Of a stretch of 64,000 nucleotides of DNA, positions 10,666-22,977 are shown piece after piece. Under the pieces are notes generated by a model. It did not search any database. It saw nothing but the letters and a program-made list of their open reading frames with translations, and was not told where the DNA came from. The DNA comes from Megaustenia siamemsis (Eukaryota; Mollusca; Gastropoda; Stylommatophora; Ariophantidae), in NCBI GenBank assembly GCA_032433765.1, contig JAVIAB010000051.1:80802847-80866846 (forward strand). Reading direction: 5' to 3'. How positions within the stretch are numbered: the stretch's first letter is position 1; the number at the start of each line of letters is the position of its first letter. Made by a program: the position numbers and the translations under genes.

Positions 10666-10831
10666 ACGTTTCTTACCGAAACTGACGCCTACAGTTATGT
10701 AACTTCAATCCTGCGCAGAGATTACCCATGAGGTGAAGTCACATTTGAGCTGCTTAGAAATGTATTGTGAACATTTTAAAACGATTTCTACAGTAGAGGT
10801 TGATGTGCTGACATTTAACAGCTGCCTGGTG

Positions 10832-11645
10832 TACGTTCTCCAGCTATATGCTCAGCCTGTACGTTCTCCAGCTATATGCCCAGCCAGTACGTTCTCCAGC
10901 TATATGCCCGGTCAGTACGTTCTCCAGCTATATCCCCAAGCAGTACGTTCTCCAGCTATATGCCCAGTCAGTACGTTGTCCAGCTATATGCCCAGCCAGT
11001 ACGTTCTCCAGCTATATAAGCCCAAGCAGTACGTTCTCCAGCTATATGCCCAAGCAGTACGTTCTCCAGCTATATGCCCAAGCAGTACGTTCTCCAGCTA
11101 TATGCCCAGTCAGTACGTTCTCCAGCTATATGCCCAGTCAGTACGTCCTCCAGCTATATGCCCAGTCAGTACGTTCTCCAGCTATATGCCCAGTCAGTAC
11201 GTTCTCCAGCTACATGCCCAAGCAGTACGTTCTCCAGCTATATGCCCAAGCAGTACGTTCTCCAGCTATATGCCCAAGCAGTACGTTCTCCAGCTATATG
11301 CCTAAGCAGTACGTTCTCCAGCTATATGCCCAAGCAGTACGTTCTCCACCTATATGCCCAGTCAGTACGTTCTCCAGCTATATGCCCAGCCAGTACGTTC
11401 TCCAGCTATATGCCCAAGCAGTACGTTCTCCAGCTATATGCCCAGTCAGTACGTTCTCCAGCCATATGCCCAAGCAGTACGTTCTCCAGCTATATGCCCA
11501 AGCAGTACGTTCTCCAGCTATATGCCCAGCCAGTACGTTCCCCAGCTATATGCCTAGCCAGTACGTTCTCCAGCTATATTCCCAAGCAGTACGTTCTCCA
11601 GCTATATGCCCAGTCAGTACGTTCTCCAGCCATATGCCCAGTCAA
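10832..11645. repeat. 28-bp minisatellite
   Basis: About 29 units built on CAGTACGTTCTCCAGCTATA plus TGCCCAAG. The period is not a multiple of three, so the overlapping 190-275 codon frames here cycle through all three phases. They are by-products of a stop-free unit. Main variants are CCAAG, CCAGT and CCAGC at the unit end. Confidence 0.95.
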
Positions 11646-11734
11646 TCTCACACGAATCGTTCACAACATCATTAAGTACCTGAAATGTTAACTTTCATTG
11701 GGAATTCAGTAACCAACAGTTTATTCTGAACAAC

Positions 11735-11850
11735 CAGCGAAGATACAGGCCTTCATCAGTGGATGCTTACTCAGAATAAAAGGACGGAAATGGCAGGTAA
11801 AAATCACTAACATAGAGTTATGGAAATTTACCAGTCAAATACCAGTGGGT
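11735..11850 (+). pseudogene. Non-LTR retrotransposon family B fragment, upstream piece
   Basis: The plus strand matches the B segment encoding FINGCLRRIKGWKWQDK and IELWKCTSQIPVDK, here with several changes. It stops at the target duplication of element E, and the last ~40 bases of B reappear at 12261. About 200 bases of B are missing between, so B had an internal deletion before E landed in it. Confidence 0.75.
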
Positions 11851-11861
11851 AAAGTTTGTTG

Positions 11862-12250
<389 letters not shown>

Positions 12251-12260
12251 AAGTTTGTTG

Positions 12261-12300
12261 ACGACCTATGCTCCACAGGGAGCTGAATGGTAGAAGAAGA
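12261..12300 (+). pseudogene. Family B terminal piece, downstream of element E
   Basis: ACGACCTATGCTCCACAGGG and the following AGAAGAAGAA match the final codons and tail start of family B. It is separated from its upstream piece by element E. Confidence 0.75.
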
Positions 12301-12963
12301 ACCAACTAAGATGAAAATGTGATTCGATTTTATAAAAATGTCTGCAATATACTTTCAGTTCCAACAGACAAATAGTTTAGTCAAAACATCGACAAGGTAG
12401 ACTTTCAGACTCCCCAACAAGGCTGACTCTCATTCAGTCCAACACACTGTCGTACTGTCTCTGAATATTGCATAGACTTTCTTTTAGATATTCTTTTGTT
12501 GACGGGCAAATGTTGAACAAACTCTACTTTTCTCAGTTTCATATTTCATGTATTCATAGTTCATAATTAATAACGCAAATGCCACCTGATACGACTTGTG
12601 CGTATAGAGAATTTGATATCAATTTCCATATTGATTTTTAACGACCTTTAGCGACTTTTGTATGCAGTATGATTTTTTAAACTCGTGTCCGGCGCTGTCA
12701 TTGGTACCCGATACTCTGTGATTGAAAAAAATGACAAATAATCAACAACAGAAACAAATATGGACTGAAAAAACCAATGCTGTAAACATACCTCTTCCTC
12801 TGAATTGTTTCGCTGAATATCGCCTCGGAAGTTTCCCTCTATAATAATATTCATTTATTATTATTTGTCTCCACTCTGTGATTGCCGAGGCTATTTTCTG
12901 GGGAAAAATACTAGCCGTAGTATTGAACTCCGACCCTTTAGTCAGGAAGCAAATGTACTAAAT
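12301..12963. other. No gene recognised
   Basis: AT-rich; a 68-codon minus frame (12648-12854) has no recognisable domain. Confidence 0.5.
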
Positions 12964-13434
12964 ACTTCTTCTTCTTCCTCTTCTACCTTTTTAGCTCCCA
13001 GTGGAGCATAGGTCTTCAACAAACACTTTCCAAGTCGTTCTGTAATTTCCATTCTTTTATGATCATTCCATGTCTCCCCCATCATCTTCATCTCTGCTTC
13101 TATGTGTCTTCTCCAAGAATTCCTTGGTCTTCCTTTTTGTCTTTTCCCCTGGGGATTCCAAAAAAGGGCCTGTTGTGTAATACTCTCAGTTGGCTTCCGT
13201 AGTGTGTGTCCTATCCAGCGCCATCAACTTCGATGTATCTCTATATCCACTAGTGTTTTACTGGTACATTTCCATAATTCTATGTTAGTGATTTTGTCCT
13301 GCCATTTCCATCCTTTCATCCTGCGTAAGCATCCATTAATGAAAGTCTGTATCTTCGTGATTGTCAATTTTGTTGTTCTCCATGTTTCACAGCCATATAA
13401 TAGGACCGCCTTACATTTGAGTTGAAAATCCATG
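12964..13434 (-). pseudogene. Non-LTR retrotransposon family B, 3' end fragment
   Basis: The minus strand encodes CKAVLLYGCETWRTTKLTIT, INGCLRRMKGWKWQDK and then, after frame loss, the WIGHTL/GKRQKGRPRNSW region and FVEDLCSTG. The 3' (GAA)n tail appears as CTTCTTCTTCCTCTTCT at 12964. There is no RT catalytic core and no clear target duplication. The ATG-initiated antisense frame at 13102-13425 is a shadow. Confidence 0.88.
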
Positions 13435-13479
13435 TTTGTGAAGTTTTTTCGGCTTATTTTGTTTACAGTATGGGATAGC

Positions 13480-13600
13480 CAGTCCCATGCCCAACCCTCA
13501 TTTCTCGCCTCTTACGAACATGCTTGGTAGGGTACAGCGCCACTATTCTTTACTCCCCTTTCAGGCTCCGGTAGCGCTCTGGCGACTAACTACTTGATCA
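13480..13600 (-). repeat. Element E core, second copy
   Basis: The complement of 13504-13560 reads GTAAAGAATAGTGGCGCTGT, then CAAGCATGTTCGTAAGAGGC, matching the core of element E at 11892-11948. The parts outside the core differ, so only a conserved central stretch is shared. Confidence 0.6.
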
Positions 13601-13621
13601 TCAATATTGTTATAGGGTTTA

Positions 13622-13978
13622 ATCTTCTTTCTTCTTTTTTCTTGTCACTGATACCGAAAGGTGTCATGGTTTATATCATTTGTTGTTCTTGAGCTTCTCG
13701 AACTGTCTGAATTAGTGATTTCCCTTTGTTGTTACATGTCTCTGTCACTGCATCTATCCATCTTCTTCTGGGTCTTCGTCTTGGTCTTTTGCCCTGCATT
13801 CCAGAGAAGAACGCCCTTGATGGTGATTGGTGAGGATTCATTCTGACTAAGTGACCCAACCATTTAAGTTGTTGTTGCTCTATATATTCTTGACAGGGTT
13901 TTATTCCTATCATTTTTCTTATGGTTTCATTTGGTATTCTATCTCTTCTTGTGTTGTCTTTTACTTTTCTCAAGCATC
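13622..13978 (-). pseudogene. Non-LTR retrotransposon family D, 3' end fragment
   Basis: The minus strand encodes the C-terminal 100 residues of family D: RRDRIPNETIRKMIG, EYIEQQQLKWLGHLVRMN, the basic motif GKRPRRRPRRRW and the end EAQEQQMI. It closely matches the copy at 42947. The tail is GAA-rich (TTCTTTCTTCTT on the plus strand). RT motifs are absent and the A run at 13983 marks the 5' break. Confidence 0.88.
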
Positions 13979-15012
13979 ACATCTTAAAAAAAAAACCCAT
14001 TTAAAAAGAGTTTAATACAAGATGTAAACCCATACTGGTTTGATCAAGTGTTCAAATAGTGCTATTGTGGAGGTCTCTTGTAAAGATTAGTACCCATAGT
14101 CTGACGCGCTAAAATTTCATTAACGCTCGTACGCACGTACGAGCAAACACACACACACTACAATCATCATCATTATCATGAAACCTCTTCTATCACAGCC
14201 AACTACCTTCATTAACATAACGTCTACTATAAGATAATCACCACCATCGCAGCAACTACTGTCATTATCGCCATCATCATTACCATCATCATCAACATCA
14301 TCATTATTAAATACTGAATCGTTTTTCCTATCTTGAAGTAAATGGTGTATTCCATGTTTGTTGATGTTAGTGCATGTAGCCGTGTCAGTGTGAGGAAAGT
14401 CATTTAACAAGAACAAAAATACAAATACATTTGTGCACATGTGTATGTGAGTGTGCATCACTAGTGTATCAGAAAGAGTACAACTGACGATCGATGTAAT
14501 CAATGTAAAAATCAATATTTTGTCGATGTTGTCAAAGTCAGCACTTCCGGTATAGTTCCCTTACATTTCCCCGAGGACAAGAGCGAATAAGAAGTATTCC
14601 AATATGCACTTCTTTAACTCCGTCACTGAATGCCTTAATTCTTGTTCTTCAGACCTAAAGTCCCTGGCACCAGATGTCAGCTTTAGACTGAGTAACTCTA
14701 TGGAAATTTATAGATTACATAGTGCCACTGTTGGTTTAGAGTTCATGACACCAAGAGCCGGAACGAGTATTTGGCACCAAGAACAGGCACATTATCTTTA
14801 TATTTTGTCACGTGAACCATATCAATGTAACGACTGTCCTTAGTGATCATCTCGTAGTATTCACATTGTTGCTTTAATTTGGTACCCACTGTTATTCAAT
14901 CAATGTTATGAACTGGCATTGAGTGAGGATTCGGAATCAACTTAATACCGTACTAGATTATTCTATTATTCTATTATATATTATTGTTATATTATTATAT
15001 CGGTGAGTTGAT
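13979..15012. other. No gene recognised; CAT/ATC-rich patch
   Basis: 14150-14310 is a degenerate CATCAT/ACCATC patch. A 131-codon minus frame across it (14120-14515) has a hydrophobic start and an Asp/Asn-rich middle produced by that patch; I do not think it is a gene. CACCAAGA(A/G) recurs at 14750 and 14776. Confidence 0.5.
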
Positions 15013-15025
15013 TTACTATTTACCT

Positions 15026-16318
15026 CATCATCATCGAGTGCCATCTCTGCATCGAAGGTTGGCTACCATGGAGCGCCATTCTGTTCTGTCTCTTGCTTTG
15101 ATGGTGCAGGTTGTCATAGGCTGGTTTGTCCATCTTTTGATGTTACTCGTCCATGTTAGTCTTGGTCTGCCTCTGCCTCTCTTACCTAGTATTTCCCCTC
15201 CAGGATTACTTTTAGTAGGCTGTTGTGTCTTTTAACATGGCCCAAAAATCACATTTGTCTTGTTTGAATTGTGTTTAGTATTTTCTCTTTTCATTTTTAG
15301 TTGTTTTAAGACATCATCGTTTGTTTTCTTTTCCTTTCATCCATTTCTACATATTCTTCTATATATCCACATTTCAAAGGCTTTAATTCTATCTTCTGTT
15401 TTTTTGTCTAATGTCCATATTTCTGCACCATATAGGAATGTTGAGAAGACATAACATTTTGCTATTCTTAGTTTTAGACCTGGTGTTATTTGTTTTGATG
15501 TTAGTATGTTCTTCATGACATTAAAATTACTTGTTGCTATTCCTAATCTTTTGTTTATTTCAGTTGTACATTTTCCATCACTGGTTATAGTATGTCCAAG
15601 GTAGTTGTAGTTCTGAACTGTCTCAAGGTCTATTCCTGCAATTTTAATATACACTTGTGGGTTTTGAGTATTTTATTTGTTTATGATCATAGTTTTAGTC
15701 TTTTTAATATTCATATCTAGTCCATATATTTTGCTTGTCATGTTTATTTCATTAAGTAATTGTTGTAGACCTTTAGGATTTTCTGCTAGTAGAACAGTAT
15801 CATCAGCATATCTTAGGTTATTGATTATTTTTCCAATAATTTTTAGGCCTGGCATCTCTATGATGTTTTTAAAGATTTGCTCAGTGTATATATTGAACAA
15901 GCTCGGTGATAGGATGCATCCCTGTCTTACTCCTCTTTTTATATCAATGGGTGTAGAGTTCTCTTTGTTATAGTTTATTATTGCTGTTTGCTCCCAGCAT
16001 AGATTACATATTAGTCGTATGTCCATGTCCTCTAGATGTATCTCTTTTAGCATTCTATAAGTTGTTTGTGATGTACTCTATCAAAAGCTTTGGTGTAGTC
16101 TATGAAGCAGGCATATATTGGTTTGTTTACTTCTGTGTACTTTTCGATTAATATTCTCATGCAGAATATGGCTTCTTTTGTCCCACTATTTTTCCTAAAT
16201 CCAAATTGCTGCTCATCTAATTCAGTATTGATTTTATTCTGAATCCTTCCTTGTATAACTTTTAGCAAGATTTTTGTAACATGGCTCATTAGGCTTATTG
16301 TTCTAAATTGAATACGTT
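15026..16318 (-). pseudogene. Family A reverse transcriptase, main part
   Basis: Minus strand, from 5' to 3': RTISLMSHVTKILLKVI, DEQQFGFRKNSGTKEAI, YACFIDYTKAFDRVHHKQLI, then GVRQGCILSPSLFNIYTEQI, the catalytic NLRYADDTVLLAE, NYNYLGHTITSDGKC and SKQITPGLKLRIAKC. Breaks are a frameshift near 16050, a gap/frameshift near 15660, and loss of frame before the C-terminal GKRGRGRPR region (15150-15250). The sense family is a non-LTR RT that copies RNA at a nicked target; this copy cannot make the protein. Confidence 0.9.
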
Positions 16319-18107
16319 CATATAGATGAACTAGCTAAAGAGGCAGAAGAAGCAGCAAATAAAGGGAATATGAAAGAACTGTACAACAGCACAAAGAAAT
16401 TAAGTGGAAAATACAAACAGATCAATGCTTTTATTAAAGATAAGAAAGGAAATCTGCTTAGTAATATAAGGAAACAAATGGGGAGATGGAAGGAGCACTT
16501 TGAAGAACTTTTGAACAGACCCGGCTCAAATAATCCTCCAGATATACTACCAGCAGAAGAAGAGTTACACGTTAACTGTGGAAAACCAAGCATAGAAGAA
16601 ATAATGAAAGCCATCAAACTATTAAAAAATGATAATGCCACAGGCCCAGATGAAATGCCTTCGGAAGCCATCAAAGCAGATATTAACACCTCTACCAAGA
16701 TGCTACATAATCTATTAGATAAAATTTGGGAGAGGGAAGAAATACCTACAGACTGGAAAGAAGGTTATATGATCAAACTACCAAAGAAAGGAAGTTTACA
16801 GGAGTGCACAGATTATAGGGGAATTATGCTACTGTCAGTGCCAGGAAAAATATTAAGCAGAATCATTATGGAGAGACTAAAAGAGGCCATAGAGAAACAT
16901 TTGAGAGATGAACAAGCAGGTTTTAGGAAGAACAGATCATGTGCTGATCAAATAACTAGTCTGCGTATAATAGTTGAACACAGTTTAGAACTAAAATCCC
17001 CACTTTATATTGGATTCATAGATTACGAAAAGGCATTTGATAGTTTAGACAGAAGAATGCTTTGGAAGTTGCTGAGTCATTACGGAATCCCCATAAAGTT
17101 TATTAACCTGATAAAAACAATGTATGAAGGAACGAAATGTAGTGTGGTGCATGAAGGACATATTACAGAAGCATTTGAAATAAGAACAGGAGTAAGGCAG
17201 GGATGCCTTCTGTCCCCATTTCTCTTTCTACTGGCCATAGATTGGATTAAGAAAATAACTCAAAACAACAGAAATGGAATGCAGTGGTCACTGACCAAAC
17301 AACTTGATGATTTAGACTTTGCTGATGACATAGCTCTCCTATCACACAGCCATCAACAGATGCAGGATAAAATGAACATACTTGATGAGAGATCACAACA
17401 GCTAGGACTGAAGATTAATAGAGATAAGACCAACATTATGAGAATTAATACAGTTGGCAATAACCAAATAAAACTAGGAGAATTACCTCTATTAGATGTA
17501 CAATCTTACATATATCTGGGCAGTAATATAGATAAAGAGGGAGGAACAGAAAATGATACCAAAATAAGAATATCAAAAGCAAGAGGAGCTTTCATTGCAC
17601 TGGGAAACATATGGAAATCCAAAGAAATTAGGTTAAATACAAAAATAAAATTTTCAACTCAAATGTTAAGGCGGTCCTATTATATATGGCTGTGAAACAT
17701 GGAGAACAACAAAATTGACAATCACGAAGATACAGACTTTCATTAACGGATGCTTACGCAGGATAAAAGGATGGAAATAGCAGGACAAAATCACTAACAT
17801 AGAATTATGGAAATGTACCAGTCAAACACCAGTGGATAAAGAGATACAGCGAAGATGATAGCGCTGGATAGGACACACACTACGGAAGCCAACTGAGAGT
17901 ATTACACAACAGGCCCTTTTTTGGAATCCCCAGGGGAAAAGACAAAGAGGATGACCAAGGAATTCTTGCAGAAGACAGATAGAAGCAGAGATGAAGAGAA
18001 TGGGGAAGACTGGAATGATCTTAAAAGAATGGGCAAAAAACAGAACGACTTGGAAAGTGTTTGTTGAAGACCTATGCTCCACAGGAGCTAAAAAGGTAGA
18101 AGAAGAA
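16319..18107 (+). pseudogene. Non-LTR retrotransposon family B inserted in family A
   Basis: A 441-codon open frame (16370-17695) holds the RT: KATGPDEMPSEA-like segment, LPKKGSLQECTDYRGIML, DEQAGFRKNRSCADQI, YIGFIDYEKAFDSLDRR, GVRQGCLLSPFLF and the catalytic LDFADDIALL. A one-base loss in an A run near 17645 ends the frame. Further on are TGG-to-TAG at 17778 and adjacent TGA TAG near 17855, the first a CpG-type change from CGA. The end reads FVEDLCS and a (GAA)n tail. Endonuclease is missing. No clear target duplication; a short piece of A seems lost at the junction. Confidence 0.92.
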
Positions 18108-18359
18108 GATTGCAATGAAAGTTGATGTTTTTAGTTTATATGGTATGTATCCTGTGTGGTATATGTCGTTGCATATGTCTGTAATCACCACAATGCCAAT
18201 ATCTTCTAGTGCCTGTATCATCTCTATCTGTATGCTCTCCGGTCCTGCTGCTTTTCCCTTTTTCATTGTTTTTATAGCTTTTTCCACCTCAGTTTTTAAG
18301 ATTTTATGGCCTGATGTATATTTTATGATTGGTGTCTTGTCCATTTGATCATGAAATAG
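18108..18359 (-). pseudogene. Family A reverse transcriptase, N-terminal RT piece
   Basis: Minus strand: MKKGKAAGPESIQIEMIQAL, then ICNDIYHTGYIPYKLKTSTF, breaking off at FIAI where family B was inserted. This is the start of the RT domain (the K-A-x-G-P-D/E segment) and belongs in front of the protein pieces at 15026-16318. Confidence 0.85.
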
Positions 18360-18372
18360 TTACTATTGACCT

Positions 18373-18854
18373 AATAAATATATATTAACCGATTTTGTTC
18401 CCTTGCGTTCTTTCATTTTCAGTTGCATTTCAGTGTCAAGTGATGCGTTTTTTTGTTGTTGTATTTTTTACTTAGCGTATTTTTTTATTTATTACTTATC
18501 GTACTTTTTTATTTATTACTAGGGTGCTTTTTTTTTACTTATTGTACTATTTTTTTGTTTTTTACTTATCGTAATTGTTTAAATTTATTACTTAGAAAAT
18601 GCCAGCTTTATATCTCTAGTTAATTTCCGAGGGACCGAATTTTACGTGAATATCACTTTTTCCCTTTTTCTACATCGGCAGTAATGTGCTCAGGTGTCCC
18701 TCGTCATGTAGGCATATATTCTCTGACTTCAAAGATACTCTCATCTTAATTGTATTGGCAACATTTGTTGACGTTCTGTGTTGATTTTTCCTATCGGCTG
18801 TTCCCAGAGAGCGATAATTTTTGGATTAATCTGTTCGATTTCCAACCCCCAAGA
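18373..18854. other. AT-rich spacer with degenerate repeats
   Basis: 18440-18600 holds four to five loose ~30-bp repeats around TTTTTTATTTATTACTTATC. No gene seen. Confidence 0.55.
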
Positions 18855-19066
18855 GTTATTTAACGTGCGCACAAACACGTGAGATTCCCGTTTGTCGCAG
18901 TTATCCGAGAAGGATAGAGATCAAATCTCACTATTTTGAAACCGGGAGAGGACACCTTAAAACCACTGATTCAAAGAGGAAAAAGTCACTCGTCATGTAG
19001 CGGGATTCGAACTCGGAACCTTCTTGTCCAGATGCCGACATTTTACTTCTAGACCACCCAGTCTAC
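18855..19066 (-). mobile_element. tRNA-derived SINE-3, copy 2
   Basis: On the minus strand the head reads ACTGGGTGGTCTAGAAGTAA (A-box region), then GAGTTCGAATCCCGC (complement of 19002-19016, B box). The body follows toward 18855. It matches the head of the interrupted copy at 2557-2938. The tRNA fold is poor, so it is not a tRNA gene. Confidence 0.65.
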
Positions 19067-19389
19067 GTTGTAGAGCATCTTCCTATAATTGTATGAATAT
19101 TTTCATGTTTTACGTTCGACGTCTTTCAATATTTTTGAGGGTCGAAATCTCAGTCTTTTGGTTTGGTAACATTAATTGACAGCTTTTGTGGAGTGTGTTC
19201 TGTTGCTAGATTATGCTTAATTGCTTTCTTTCGTGTGGACAATCCATTTAATTTTGTTTTCAAATCTTCTGAAACCTGCGGTAAAGGAATATTAAGAGAA
19301 GATGTCTGCTGATCACAATAGATGAGTTTTATCTCTTGGATCGACCGGCTTATGGTTCACAGTCTCCTTTAGATGTCGCACACTTTTCC

Positions 19390-19925
19390 TGACAAAGATA
19401 CATGGTATAGGTATCACGATTTTTTTTTTCTGAGAAAGATAAATGGTATATATTTCAAGTTTTTTTTTCTGAGAAAGATAAATGGTATATATTTCAAGGT
19501 TTTTTTTTCTGAGAAAGATAAATGGTACAGATATCACGTTGTTTCTGGAAAAGATAAATGGTACAGACATCACGTTTTTTTTCTGGAAAAAAATAAAGGA
19601 TACAGATATTACGTTGTTTCTGGAAAAGATAAATGGTGTAGCCATCACGTTTTTTTTCCTGGAAAAGATAAATGGTTTAGACATCATGTGTTTTTTTCCT
19701 GGAAAAGATAATTGGTATAGATATCACGTTTTTTTTCTGGAAAAGATAATTGGTATAGATATCACGTTTTTTTCTGGAAAAGATAATTGGTATAGATATC
19801 ACGTTTTTTTCTGGAAAAGATAATTGGTATAGATATCACGTTTTTTTTCTGGAAAAGATAATTGGTATAGATATCACGTTTTTTTTTTCTGGAAAAGATA
19901 ATTGGTAAAGATGTCACATTTTTTT
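19390..19925. repeat. ~37-bp minisatellite with T runs
   Basis: About 14 units built on TCTGGAAAAGATAATTGGTA, TAGATATCACG and a T run of 6-10. The leftmost units carry TCTGAGAAAGATAAATGG. Changes in T-run length shift the open frames seen on both strands. Confidence 0.93.
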
Positions 19926-20785
19926 TTTGTCTGGGGGAAAAAAAGAACACTAACGTAGTGCTGACACAAATGTGCCGAGAGTTAAACAAAAAATGTGGAC
20001 ACCAAGACCATCACCATTTTCCTTATAAACTATAATCAAGTTTTGACATGGTTCTTGCTTTCTTTTCAGGCATCCTACTGCGATGGTGATTCTTGGCTTT
20101 CTTCTTAGTTCTTGGCTCATAATTTCACCTCTAAATCTGCCATGCATGGGATTCGTATTTACCTTATTCTTTGTTTCAGAATCTGCAAAAATTGTACGTA
20201 GACTGTTCTATTACGAGATGAACGCCACATCACACACAAAAAAGATTCACTTAAAATATGCAGATTTTTAAATACAAATATGGTCACTTAAAATATATTT
20301 CTTAGATACCATAAGACTACTGGATATCCTTCACTTTTTACTTTTTTATTTCCTTATAAATCTCTGTGTTGTAAATGAGTATATTTACCGTAAACATTTT
20401 CTATCAATCTGCACCGAGTTCTAGGATCGAATCAATAAGACCACGAAGAATAGCACCCTTTGTTTCCAGCTTGTGTTTGCGCGTGAAGGACATCCACAGA
20501 CTGCATGGATGATGATTGGCGAATCTGGAATTTTGTTGTTTGTTTTTGTTTAACCATCAACGCTTCAGCTCAATAGAAACAGAACAGATTGAAGGGCTGA
20601 GTTAGGGAAGGTAATAATATTGAGGAAGATTAACTCTCCTCTTCACCCGTTAATGTAGTGACTTATTATTTTGAGAAAGATTGCTCTAGTCAATTCACAT
20701 ATTACGGGATTTTCTTATTACTTGTCCTTCCTCTATGTTGTTCTTAATTGTTTCTTGCTTGTGTCTGCATGTCTGTCTCTTCCTG
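19926..20785. other. No gene recognised
   Basis: Two frames of about 60 codons (19950-20147 minus, 20083-20271 plus) overlap on opposite strands; neither has a domain I recognise. Confidence 0.5.
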
Positions 20786-21290
20786 TCTCTTTCTCTCTCT
20801 TTCTTCGCTTTCTCTTGTAGCCATCCATTCGGGTGTGAGGGAGATAAGCTCTTAAGTTCTGGTCCTCACCCTTCTGAAGTCTTCTGTCATGTCCAGTTAA
20901 TGTAGCGCTTCTCTGGTGTTGTCCTTCTTACTCTTTGCCTGAGGTTCTTCCTCCTTCTTTCATTTATGCTTCCTGTGGTAAGTAATCGAGCGACATTCAT
21001 TCTAGTTGGGTAAACCATTTCATTTGTTATTTATGTATCTAATTTAGGATTGGTTGAAAACCCACTCTCTCTTTTATCATTTATGATTTTGTCCTTTCTG
21101 GTCACTCTAAGCGCCTTATTCAGACATCTCATCCCTGTGGTGATAAGCTTTCTTTTATTTTCCAGAATGATTCTGCACTTATTCTTATTCGTGTCATTAC
21201 ACTTTCTATTGTACTTTTTTCTTCTTCTTGTTCATGTCTTCTTTTCTCCATTTTTTGTTATCACTGTTCTTGACCTCCTTCTTTAACAAT
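20786..21290 (-). pseudogene. Degenerate non-LTR retrotransposon C-terminal region, D-like
   Basis: Minus-strand frames, with stops, resemble family D: ERVGFQPILN, then QMKWFTQLE and MSLDYLPQEA, lining up with D's 'IGxKPCQEYIEQQQLKWLGHLVRMNPHQSPSRA'. Without RT motifs or a tail the assignment is tentative. Confidence 0.35.
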
Positions 21291-22055
21291 AGACCAAGTT
21301 AGAGAACTTACTTACATAGAGGCTGACTCCAGCTAATGTAATAAATAGATAAGACATCTACAGATAAACACATCTAGAAAACAGACAACATAAACTAGCA
21401 AACTGTACCGGTTATAAAACATCATGTTATTTCTTCATCCCATAGCCTCGGGGTCATTGGAACACTATTGACATCATCAACCAGCTTCATCAATCTCAAT
21501 CTTCACTCATTCTTTGAGACTTCCAAGTCGAGAACTGTCTATTCTTTAATGTTATCTTACTATCGCTTTCTCTATCTACCTCTACTTCTCAAACATCCAG
21601 CAGTATCTTGCAGTGTAACGGGCTACTCTCCCCCGTTCGGTGCGCACCGTGACAAGAACTCAGCTACCGTTGTGAAAGCTTGTTAATACCTGAGTCCTCC
21701 CTCTGTTTGCAGCTGGAATGTACAGGCATACAGCTCGTTCAGCTCTGACTGCCCTAGGCCATTGATCGGTTCTTCATCGACTCCTCGTTGTGACTTCCTT
21801 GACTCATGACACCCAGTGTCCGTTCATCGCGAGGACAGACAACACAGCTACAAATATAACGTATGGATTAACACCAATGAAAATTCCCACGACTTGCTTT
21901 ATTCATGTAATGACCACCTCTGATGGCCAGACAATACACCATTTCAAGTCCATCCATTCACCACATCAAGAATCGCACTTCCTGACTTACGCTACACCTA
22001 TTTCTGGTGGAACAACTGTCGTACACTAACTCTCTTTAATTAATAATAAACTGCA
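21291..22055. other. No gene recognised
   Basis: A few ~75-codon frames without recognisable domains. CGTTCGGTGCGCACCGTGAC near 21635 is a GC-rich patch resembling a small inverted repeat (GGTGCGCACC). Confidence 0.5.
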
Positions 22056-22745
22056 CTATTTCTGTCCTAAGAATGTCGCTTCACTAGGCTTACTCTACAC
22101 CTAGTAATTGTGGCACAACCATATTCTCCCAGTCGCTTCAAGCAAACGACTGCACTGCTAAGTTCAATATAATGCCATTTGTCTTGGCTTACCCTAAGCC
22201 TATTACATGTGGCCTAACCACGATGTCAAAGTCTCTTCAAAACGACTGCACTGTTACACTCACAATGCATCATGTGCTAGGCTTCCACTCAACCTATTAC
22301 CTAAGGTATACTCCCATGTGCACAGTCTCTTCCAAATGAATTATCTACACATTTCAAAGTAATGCCATTTCCCTGGCTTACTATAATCAATCAGTTTGTA
22401 GCACAACCACATTATCAAGTCTCTTCACACGAACTACACTAACAAGTTCATAATAATGTCATTGGCGTGGCTTACTCTAAGTCTATATGTTTGTGGCACA
22501 ACCACATTATCAAGTCTCTTCACACGAACTACACTAAACAAGTTCATAATAATGTCGTTGGCGTGGCTTACTCTAAGTCTATAAGTTTGTGGCACAACCA
22601 CATTCTCAAAGTCTCTTCACAAGAGCTGTACTCCGAAATTCAGAATATTACTGGCTTGGCTTACTCTAAGCCCCTACATTGTGGTACAACCACATTATCA
22701 AAAGTCGCTTCACAAGCACCATACGACTAAATTCAGAACACTGTC
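22056..22745. repeat. ~95-bp degenerate tandem repeat
   Basis: About seven copies marked by GTGGCACAACCACATTATCA, GTCTCTTCACA and GGCTTACTCTAAG. Two central copies (22440-22610) are almost identical; outer copies are diverged. Confidence 0.85.
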
Positions 22746-22977
22746 CCTAGCTATCATTGCTGACTGTCCTGACACGTCTGCCTAGCTAGACTGCTACTGA
22801 TTCACTAACCTGCGATTACGAAGCCCTTATCAATCTTTCTGGTCCCCAGTCTCGACCGTGACAAAAATCATCAACAGACGTCTGGATTGAACCCCTCGCA
22901 TCATCTCGACTGAATCTAAATTTACCTATCCTTTATCTAACTTAAACCTACCCGCCTCCTTTTCAAAATCTCGTGCG

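Larger units (their letters stand above)
15026..18359 (-). mobile_element. Non-LTR retrotransposon family A copy carrying a nested family B copy
   Basis: Minus-strand family A occupies 15026-16318 and 18108-18359, with B (plus strand) between. TTACTATTTACCT (15013-15025) and TTACTATTGACCT (18360-18372) form a 13-bp target duplication with one mismatch, so both A pieces belong to one insertion. The (GAT)n tail is next to 15026. The order of protein parts runs from 18350 (KKGKAAGPESIQ) down to the tail. A's 5' end is truncated before the N-terminal RT. Confidence 0.88.

Noticed and set aside
10733..11691. 190-275 codon frames in the 28-bp array
   Set aside because: A period not divisible by three with a stop-free unit opens every phase; overlapping frames of equal length are the sign of this.
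14120..14515. 131-codon frame with signal-peptide-like start
   Set aside because: Its middle is the translated CAT/ACC patch, and no second support such as homology or a neighbour exists.
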